The notes beneath the pieces are model-generated. The model saw nothing but the letters and a program-made list of their open reading frames with translations, was not told the origin of the DNA and ran no database searches. 11,755 nt of DNA from JAUVXJ01 sp034430275 (GTDB lineage: Bacteria; Chloroflexota; Anaerolineae; UBA7937; B3-Chlor): contig DAOUEW010000017.1 of the NCBI GenBank assembly GCA_034430275.1, positions 1 to 11,755 of the forward strand, written 5' to 3'. Positions 6,361-11,755 of this stretch are shown here, piece after piece. A program made the translations under genes and the position numbers. Numbering within the stretch: position 1 is the stretch's first letter; every line of letters begins with the position of its first letter.

Positions 6361-7683
6361 ATGAGCGCAACTCTGGTCATTGGGGCGGGGATAGCGGGCA
6401 TGCAAGCCGCTCTGGACATCGCAGATGCGGGGTTCAAAGCCTACCTGGTGGAGCAGGAACCGAGCATCGGCGGCAGGATGGCCCAGTTGGACGAGACTTT
6501 CCCCACCCTGGACTGCTCCTCGTGCATCCTTACTCCCAAGATGGTCAGCGTGGGTGGTCACTCGAACATCGAGTTGCTGACCTACTCAGAAGTGGCCGAG
6601 GTGCAGGGCCAGGCCGGTCGCTTCAAGGTGAAGGTCAGAAAGAAACCACGCTACATCGACACCGACAAGTGCACTGGGTGCGGCGTCTGCGCCGAGAACT
6701 GCCGGCTCAAAGATAGGATCGACAGCGAATTCAACGTGCAAATGGGCAAGAGGGGAGCAGCGTATCTGCCCTTCCCCCAGGCCGTGCCCTTGAAGTACAC
6801 GATCGACGGCGAGCACTGTCTGATGATACAGCGCGGCAAGTGCGGGAAATCCCCTCCTTGCCAGGATGCTTGTCCCGCAGGGGCCATCGATTTCCAGCAG
6901 CAGGAAGAGATCCTCGATCTGGAAGTAGCTTCCATCATCGTGGCCACCGGGTTTGACCCCTTCGACCCGCTCCTCAAGCCCGAGTACGGATACGGCATCT
7001 ACGACAACGTGATCACCGGGCTCCAGTTCGAGCGCCTCTCCTCGGCCTCCGGTCCCACCTACGGAGAGATCAAGCTCGACGGCAAGGAGATCAACGACGT
7101 CGTGTTCATCCAGTGCGTAGGCAGCCGCGATCCCAACCTGGGCAACGCCTACTGCTCTCGGGTGTGTTGCATGTACACGGCCAAGCACGCGCACCTGGTG
7201 AGAGAGAAGTTGCCGGGGGCCAAGGTGACGGTCTTCTACATAGACATCAGAGCCTTCGGCAAGGGGTTTGAGGAGTTCTACGACCGCGTAAGGGAAAACC
7301 ACGTCAGATACCGGCGTGGGAATCCGTCGGAGATAGTGAAGCGTGGCGACCGGCTCGTGGTCAAAGCCGAGGACACTCTCCTCGGGAAACCGGTGGAAGT
7401 AGAGGCCGATCTCGTCGTCCTGGCCGTGGGACTGGTCCCCCGGCAGGACACAGAAGCCATGGCCCGACTTCTGGGCCTGAGCCAGAGCGACGATGGCTTC
7501 CTTCAGGAAGCTCATCCCAAGCTGCGGCCCACGGACACCGGCATCGAGGGCATCTACATGGCCGGCTGCTGTCAGGGCCCGAAGGACATCCCCGACGCCG
7601 TTGCCCAGGCCAAAGCCGCGGCTTCCTCAGCCATAATCGTCATGTCGCGGTCTTCTTCCCAGGCCAGCTCAGATCAGGAGTAA
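6361..7683 (+). CDS. HdrA-like FAD/iron-sulfur oxidoreductase lacking terminal cluster domains
   Basis: This 440-residue flavoprotein resembles the A subunit of heterodisulfide reductase, a cytoplasmic FAD enzyme that can split electron pairs between two acceptors. It starts at ATG 6361 after AAGGGA (6350-6355). A dinucleotide-binding GAGIAG (8-13) opens the protein directly, so the roughly 130-residue N-terminal cluster domain of canonical HdrA is absent. Cys52 and Cys55 sit in the family segment LDCSSCILTPKM. An inserted ferredoxin domain (about 98-175) has two cluster sites: Cys104, 107, 110, 114 and Cys153, 161, 167, 171. The NAD-type half contains CVGSR (Cys252) and YCSRVCC (Cys265, 269, 270), and later AGCCQGPKDI. 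It ends in a Ser-rich tail without the C-terminal ferredoxin domain. It leads a three-gene operon, 8 bases before the HdrCB gene, and is closely similar to the third gene. Confidence 0.9.
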   Translation: MSATLVIGAGIAGMQAALDIADAGFKAYLVEQEPSIGGRMAQLDETFPTLDCSSCILTPKMVSVGGHSNIELLTYSEVAEVQGQAGRFKVKVRKKPRYIDTDKCTGCGVCAENCRLKDRIDSEFNVQMGKRGAAYLPFPQAVPLKYTIDGEHCLMIQRGKCGKSPPCQDACPAGAIDFQQQEEILDLEVASIIVATGFDPFDPLLKPEYGYGIYDNVITGLQFERLSSASGPTYGEIKLDGKEINDVVFIQCVGSRDPNLGNAYCSRVCCMYTAKHAHLVREKLPGAKVTVFYIDIRAFGKGFEEFYDRVRENHVRYRRGNPSEIVKRGDRLVVKAEDTLLGKPVEVEADLVVLAVGLVPRQDTEAMARLLGLSQSDDGFLQEAHPKLRPTDTGIEGIYMAGCCQGPKDIPDAVAQAKAAASSAIIVMSRSSSQASSDQE

Positions 7684-7691
7684 AGAGGAGA

Positions 7692-8810
7692 ATGGAAGCC
7701 GAGCAGGATCTTCTGGAGCGTTGCGATCTCTGGGCGTGTATCCAGTGCGGCAAGTGCACCGGCGGCTGCCCGGTGTCCTTCAAGACCGCTCTGAACATCA
7801 GGCGGTTGATCTACCAGGCCCTCGTGGACGGACAACTCAGCCCGGAGGGCATGGAGGAGCTGTGGGATTGCACCACCTGCGGCACGTGTGTCCTGCGCTG
7901 TCCGAAGGAGGTCGAACCATCCGAGCTGATCATAAGACTACGCACCACGCTCGTCGACGGAGGCGTGATCCCGCCGTCTATCAGGGATGCTCTTACCAGC
8001 GTGTTCAGGCACGGCAATCCTTCTCTGATGCCACCCGACGAGCGAGCCGACTGGGCGGAGGGCCTCGAGGTCAAGAACATCGCCGATGGAGCCGAGATTC
8101 TCTACTTCGTGGGTTGTATTCCATCGTACGACGATCGGGCCCAGAGGATCGCCAAGGCTCTGGTCAAGATCTTCCAGAAGGCAGAGGTCGATTTCGGCAT
8201 CCTGGGCGTCGACGAGAAGTGCTGCTGCAGCGAGGTGCGGCGTGTGGGCGAGGAAGGACTCTTCGAATACATGGTGGAGGAGCAGCAAGAGCTCTTCAGC
8301 GCCCATAACGTGAAGCAGATCGTCACCACCTCGCCCCACTGCTACAACACGTTCAAGAACGAGTACGAGGGCCTGGACATCAAGGTCCAGCACTACACGC
8401 AGTTCGTGGCGGAGTTGATAGAGCAGGGCCGGCTTCCGTTCATTGGTGAGTTGGAGCAAGTCGTCACCTACCACGATCCTTGCTTTCTCGGCAAGCAGAA
8501 TGGCGTCTTCGACGAACCGCGCCGCATCATCCAGAGCATCCCTGGGGTGGACTTCCGGGAGATGGATCGTATCAGGGACAGGAGCCTGTGCTGTGAAGGT
8601 GGGGGCGGCAGAATGTGGTGGGAAGGGACCAATCCCGAGGAGCGTCTCGCCACCTCGCGGTTCGAGGAAGTGCTGAGTGTCGGAGCCGACGTGCTGGCCG
8701 TCGCTTGTCCCTTCTGTCTGCTCACTTTCGAGCTGGCGGCCAAGGCCGGAAGCTACGACGAGAAGGTGCAGGTCCTGGACATCACGGAACTGCTGGCTCG
8801 AGTGATCTGA
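7692..8810 (+). CDS. HdrC-HdrB fusion, CCG-domain iron-sulfur protein
   Basis: This 372-residue protein combines the C and B subunits of heterodisulfide-reductase-like enzymes. The N-terminal ferredoxin part carries two [4Fe-4S] sites: Cys16, 19, 22, 26 (CIQCGKCTGGC) and Cys60, 63, 66, 70 (CTTCGTCVLRC). Two CCG (cysteine-rich) domains follow. The second is regular: Cys264, Cys300-301 and CPFC at 339-342, spaced to hold a non-cubane cluster as in HdrB. The first is altered: Cys142, then CCC at 177-179, then SPHC at 214-217, where Ser214 replaces the first Cys of CxxC. It should accept electrons from the flanking HdrA-like proteins and pass them to a disulfide or another acceptor, which the sequence does not reveal. 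The start is ATG 7692; AGAGGAG (7684-7690) is unusually close, which suggests translational coupling to the gene ending 8 bases earlier. Confidence 0.88.
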   Translation: MEAEQDLLERCDLWACIQCGKCTGGCPVSFKTALNIRRLIYQALVDGQLSPEGMEELWDCTTCGTCVLRCPKEVEPSELIIRLRTTLVDGGVIPPSIRDALTSVFRHGNPSLMPPDERADWAEGLEVKNIADGAEILYFVGCIPSYDDRAQRIAKALVKIFQKAEVDFGILGVDEKCCCSEVRRVGEEGLFEYMVEEQQELFSAHNVKQIVTTSPHCYNTFKNEYEGLDIKVQHYTQFVAELIEQGRLPFIGELEQVVTYHDPCFLGKQNGVFDEPRRIIQSIPGVDFREMDRIRDRSLCCEGGGGRMWWEGTNPEERLATSRFEEVLSVGADVLAVACPFCLLTFELAAKAGSYDEKVQVLDITELLARVI

Positions 8811-8838
8811 GGTAGCGGCTGCCACAGCAGGAGGCAAG

Positions 8839-10554
8839 ATGGCACCGAAAGTTGGCGTATACGTCTGTCATTGCGGAATCAACATCGCCCGCACGGTAGA
8901 CGTGGAAGCGGTGGCTAAGACAGCCTCAGCGCTGCCCAACGTCGCCGTCGCCAGGGACTACATCTACATGTGTTCAGACCCTGGGCAGCAGTTGATACAG
9001 GACGACATACGCGATCTCGGGCTCGATCGTGTGGTCGTGGCTTCGTGCTCGCCCCGCATGCACGAACTCACCTTCAGAAGAGCCATTCAAGAAGCGGGTC
9101 TCAACCCCTACTACCTTCAGATAGCCAACATCCGGGAGCAGTGCTCCTGGGTGCACACCGATCGTGACGCCGCGACCGAGAAGGCCAAGGGAGTCGTCGG
9201 GGCCGCGGTTTCCAGAGCGTGCCTTCTCCAGCCCCTGGAGGAGCGAGACGCCCAGGTTACACCCTCGGCACTCATCCTCGGGGGTGGTATCGCCGGTCTC
9301 CAGGCAGCCCTGGACATCGCCGACGCGGGGTACTCGGTCTACATAGTGGAGAAGGAAGTTGCGGTCGGCGGCCACTTGGCCCACCTGGCTAGGACCTTCC
9401 CCACGCTGGAGAGCGTGCCAGCACTGCTTTATGAAGTCGTCGAGAGAGTCGTGAGCCATCCCCACATTGAGGTGCTCACGGAGTCACGAGTAGTCGATGT
9501 GGATGGATTCATCGGCAACTTCCACGTCCAGGTGGAGCACGCATCGGGGGACGGGGACAAGCCCGCCACAACCGAGCTCGGTGTGGGCGCCATCGTGGTC
9601 GCCACGGGCTTCGAGAACTTCGATGCCGCGCTCAAGCCAGAGTACGCGTATGGGACCTACGACCGGGTGATCACCGCGCCCGAGCTGGAGAAGCTCCTCG
9701 TCGAGTCCGAAACCACCGAAGAAGCGAACCCTCTCATAGATGGGGAAACCAAAGACGTAGTGTTCATTCAGTGCGTGGGCAGCAGGGACCGCAATGGGGG
9801 CAATCCCTACTGTTCGCGCGTGTGCTGCATGTATACGGCCAAGCAGGCCTATCTGTTGAGGGAGCGTCTGCCAGATGCCCGCATCACAGTGTTCTACATG
9901 GATGTTCGCGCGTTCGGCAAGGGCTTCGAACAGTTCTATGACCGGGTGAGGGAAGAGAGGGTCCTCTACCGGCGAGGCAACCCGTCCGAGATCTCTAGAA
10001 GAGGAGACAGGCTCGTCGTAAGGGCTGAGGACACGCTTCTGGGAAAGCCCATCGAGGTCGAGGCGGACCTTGTGGTACTAGCCACGGGTCTCGTGCCCAG
10101 GCACGATGCCAACGACATCGCTACCTTGCTGAAGCTTACCAGGTCCGGGGACGGGTTCTTCATGGAGCTCCATCCCAAGCTGAGGCCCGTCGACACCACG
10201 ACGGATGGGGTCTTTCTGGCCGGGTGCTGCCAGGGACCCAAGGACATCACGGACACCATCGCCCAGGCCAAGGCAGCCGCCTCTTCGGCTCTGATCCCAT
10301 TGTCGCTGGGCAAGGTACGAGTGGAGTCTGTCACCTGCTCTGTGGATCCACTGCTCTGTTCGGGATGTGGGTTGTGCGCCGAGGCGTGTGTCTACGGGGC
10401 ACTCGACCTCGATCAGCGCAGGGGCGTGATGAGCGCCAACCAGGTGCTCTGCAAGGGATGTGGGGCCTGTTCCACCGCCTGCCCGTCTGGAGCCATTATT
10501 CTCAATCACTTCATCCCGGACCAGATCCTCGCCGAGGTGGAGGCGGCTATCTGA
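8839..10554 (+). CDS. HdrA-like FAD/iron-sulfur oxidoreductase lacking the inserted ferredoxin
   Basis: This 571-residue HdrA paralogue starts at ATG 8839, 4 bases after AGGAGG (8829-8834) and 28 bases after the HdrCB stop. It has the N-terminal HdrA domain with its cluster cysteines (CHCG at 10-13, Cys45, Cys70, Cys102). The FAD site GGGIAG is at 148-153. Where canonical HdrA has LDCSSC this protein has LESVPA (190-195), and the two-cluster ferredoxin insertion is missing. CVGSR (Cys312) and YCSRVCC (Cys325, 329, 330) match the first paralogue, as do long stretches up to AQAKAAASSA. The C-terminal ferredoxin domain has Cys507, 510, 513, 517 and Cys538, 541, 544, 548. In HdrA of methanogens this C-terminal domain receives electrons from MvhD; no MvhD-like gene is in the window. 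It probably forms a complex with the two preceding gene products. Confidence 0.9.
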   Translation: MAPKVGVYVCHCGINIARTVDVEAVAKTASALPNVAVARDYIYMCSDPGQQLIQDDIRDLGLDRVVVASCSPRMHELTFRRAIQEAGLNPYYLQIANIREQCSWVHTDRDAATEKAKGVVGAAVSRACLLQPLEERDAQVTPSALILGGGIAGLQAALDIADAGYSVYIVEKEVAVGGHLAHLARTFPTLESVPALLYEVVERVVSHPHIEVLTESRVVDVDGFIGNFHVQVEHASGDGDKPATTELGVGAIVVATGFENFDAALKPEYAYGTYDRVITAPELEKLLVESETTEEANPLIDGETKDVVFIQCVGSRDRNGGNPYCSRVCCMYTAKQAYLLRERLPDARITVFYMDVRAFGKGFEQFYDRVREERVLYRRGNPSEISRRGDRLVVRAEDTLLGKPIEVEADLVVLATGLVPRHDANDIATLLKLTRSGDGFFMELHPKLRPVDTTTDGVFLAGCCQGPKDITDTIAQAKAAASSALIPLSLGKVRVESVTCSVDPLLCSGCGLCAEACVYGALDLDQRRGVMSANQVLCKGCGACSTACPSGAIILNHFIPDQILAEVEAAI

Positions 10555-10740
10555 CCGGATTATGCGCTGTTCGCCTGATAGCTCGGCCTGGTCCCCCGTC
10601 TTGAGCGCCTGTTACCATGAGTTTGTCTGGTCATGTGCCCTATCCTACCCACGGATCACTCGCAGGACGCCAACGTGCCGGCGAGCGATGTTTGGCGGCC
10701 ACAGGGGGGGCTTCCAGGCTGCCGCGGAGTCGCTGAGAAC
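10555..10740 (+). other. Gap between the redox operon and ccmA
   Basis: This 186-base stretch has no clear terminator and no convincing promoter. The reading frame of the ATPase extends upstream through it to an ATG at 10633, but the added 36 residues resemble no ABC protein, lack a ribosome-binding site and cross a run of seven G (10704-10710). I therefore treat it as non-coding. The lack of a terminator leaves read-through from the redox operon into ccmAB possible. Confidence 0.5.
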
Positions 10741-11454
10741 GTGCCCTTTGAGATCGAGACCAGAAACCTGACCAAAGACTTCGGACACCGCCAGGCTCTG
10801 CGCGGGGTTGGCCTCGAGTTGGTTGCCGGTGAGTTCTTGACCATCATCGGTCCCAACGGTGCGGGCAAGAGCACGCTGCTGCGCTGCATCGCGGGACTGA
10901 GCAAACCGACGCGGGGGCAAGTGCTCCTTCGAGGGCAACCGCTGGACCCCAGCGCCACCGAAATGCGGCGGCGGATCGGCCTGGTCTCTCACGAGACCCT
11001 CTTGTATGACGACCTCACCGCCGTCGAGAACCTGCGCTTTTACGGTCGTATGTACGACGTGGAAAGTCTGGACAGCCGGATCGACGGGCTGTTGCGTAGA
11101 CTGGGCCTCCATCGACGGGCGCACGATCCTGTCCGCACCTACTCGCGAGGGATGCAACAGCGCCTTGCCATTGCCCGGGCTCTGCTGCACCAACCATCCG
11201 TGATCCTCTTGGACGAACCGTACACGGGGCTGGATGAGCAGGCTACGGAGCAGTTGCACGAAATCCTGCGGACGATGGAGAGCGGCGATCAGACCCTGAT
11301 CATGACCACACACAACCTGAACACGGTGGTTGAAGTTGGATCACGTCTGGCGATTCTCGTGGATGGCCGTCTAGCCTACCACGCCGCCGAGCGTCCGCTC
11401 AGTCTCGAGGGACTGAGCGCGCTGTACCGGGAAGTGATCGGAGCCGGCAGTTGA
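10741..11454 (+). CDS. ccmA: CcmA-like ABC transporter ATP-binding protein
   Basis: This is the ATPase of a CcmAB-type ABC exporter, which in System I cytochrome c maturation powers release of heme-loaded CcmE at the membrane. From GTG 10741 it has about 237 residues and begins PFEIETRNLTKDFGHRQALR, a normal start for the family; GGAG at 10726-10729 is a weak and distant ribosome-binding site. Motifs from this start: Walker A GPNGAGKST at 37-45, signature SRGMQ at 135-139, Walker B ILLDEP at 155-160, and the switch His near residue 191 (TTHNLN). The segment SHETLLYDDLTAVENLRFYG is CcmA-like, but Glu85 stands where many ABC ATPases have the Q-loop Gln. The next gene, ccmB, overlaps its stop, which supports the CcmA assignment over a generic multidrug ATPase. 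A longer frame starts at ATG 10633. Confidence 0.84.
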   Translation: MPFEIETRNLTKDFGHRQALRGVGLELVAGEFLTIIGPNGAGKSTLLRCIAGLSKPTRGQVLLRGQPLDPSATEMRRRIGLVSHETLLYDDLTAVENLRFYGRMYDVESLDSRIDGLLRRLGLHRRAHDPVRTYSRGMQQRLAIARALLHQPSVILLDEPYTGLDEQATEQLHEILRTMESGDQTLIMTTHNLNTVVEVGSRLAILVDGRLAYHAAERPLSLEGLSALYREVIGAGS

Positions 11455-11755
11455 GGGCCTATCTTAGCAAGGTGGCGATCATCCTGTGGAAAGACGTCAT
11501 CTCGGAAGTCCGCACCAGGGAGATGCTCAGCTCCATGCTGGTCTTTGCCCTGTTGGTCACCGTGATCTTCAGCTTCGCCATCGAACCTGGCACTGTGGAT
11601 ATGATGGATCTGGCCCCAGGATTGCTGTGGGTGGCCTTCACTTTCACGGGCATCCTGGGCCTCAACCGTTCGTTCGCGCTGGAGAAGTCCAGGAACTCAC
11701 TGGAGGGACTCATGCTCACGCCGCTGGACAGGAGCGGCATCTACCTGGCCAAGTT
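11451..11755 (+). CDS. ccmB: CcmB-like heme exporter membrane protein, 5' part
   Basis: This frame is open from TTG 11451 to the window edge, 101 complete codons, so the C-terminal half is missing. TTG overlaps the ccmA stop (TTGA), and GGAG at 11440-11443 lies 7 bases upstream, which supports this start and translational coupling. The N-terminus is a short amphipathic helix with LWKDVISEVRTREMLSSM, then a first membrane segment (LVFALLVTVIFSFAI). A second begins around APGLLWVAFTFTGILGLNRS, followed by FALEKSRNSLEGLMLTPLDR. This order (LWKD..E.R.., APG.LW..F.F.G..GLNR.., LEGL.L.P.DR) matches CcmB as I know it. CcmB is the permease partner of CcmA at the inner membrane. Confidence 0.85.
   Translation, partial: MRAYLSKVAIILWKDVISEVRTREMLSSMLVFALLVTVIFSFAIEPGTVDMMDLAPGLLWVAFTFTGILGLNRSFALEKSRNSLEGLMLTPLDRSGIYLAK

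Noticed and set aside
6586..7515. 309-residue minus-strand frame inside the first HdrA-like gene
   Set aside because: The plus-strand product has every expected motif; the antisense frame follows from codon bias.
10546..10582. GCTATC/GATAGC inverted repeat over the stop of the second HdrA-like gene as a terminator
   Set aside because: The arms are only 6 bp, the loop is 25 bases and there is no T tract.
10633..10740. N-terminal extension of ccmA from the ATG at 10633
   Set aside because: It has no ribosome-binding site, no similarity to ABC proteins and it crosses a G7 run. GTG 10741 gives the family's normal start.

Overview
The window is visibly GC-rich bacterial chromosome. It most resembles an Anaerolineae-type member of the Chloroflexota. 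That placement is inference from gene content and style: a secreted beta-helix protein ending in a short FIPLTVRR-like tail, two lipoproteins with Pro/Thr/Ser-rich linkers (an M1-type peptidase and a DUF3160 protein), GTG and TTG starts, heterodisulfide-reductase-like redox genes, and a CcmA/CcmB pair. No rRNA, tRNA, CRISPR array, integrase or transposase was seen.

Layout. (1) Positions 1-207 hold the 3' end of a plus-strand gene, probably the C-terminal extracytoplasmic domain of a large membrane protein. It converges on a minus-strand secreted beta-helix protein (1679 down to 277) whose frame is broken by one missing base near 931-934. (2) A 510-base divergent intergenic region (1686-2194) carries a minus-strand promoter, a degenerate array of six 11-bp direct repeats, a perfect 14-bp stem-loop in a polypyrimidine/polypurine tract, a 10-bp palindrome and a plus-strand TATAAT promoter. 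(3) A lipoprotein pair follows: an M1-family metallopeptidase-like protein (2195-3784) and a DUF3160 protein (3872-6046), with a terminator-like hairpin after it. (4) A perfect TTGACA/TATAAT promoter with an 18-bp spacer (6197-6226) drives a 128-base structured leader and a tight redox operon: an HdrA-like flavoprotein (6361-7683), an HdrC-HdrB fusion (7692-8810) and a second HdrA-like flavoprotein (8839-10554). (5) After 186 bases come a CcmA-like ATPase (10741-11454) and the overlapping start of CcmB (11451 to the window edge).

How the genes work together. The most interesting system is the redox operon. The two HdrA paralogues divide the domains of a canonical HdrA between them. The first keeps the inserted two-cluster ferredoxin domain but lacks the N- and C-terminal cluster domains. 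The second has both terminal domains but lacks the insertion and its preceding cysteines. With the HdrCB fusion between them they suggest a heteromeric HdrA/HdrA'/HdrCB complex moving electrons between a soluble donor, ferredoxin and a disulfide or other HdrB-type acceptor. No hydrogenase, MvhD, formate dehydrogenase or Flx partner is in the window, so the donor and acceptor are unknown. The neighbouring ccmAB genes point to cytochrome c biogenesis in the same organism but do not prove a functional link.
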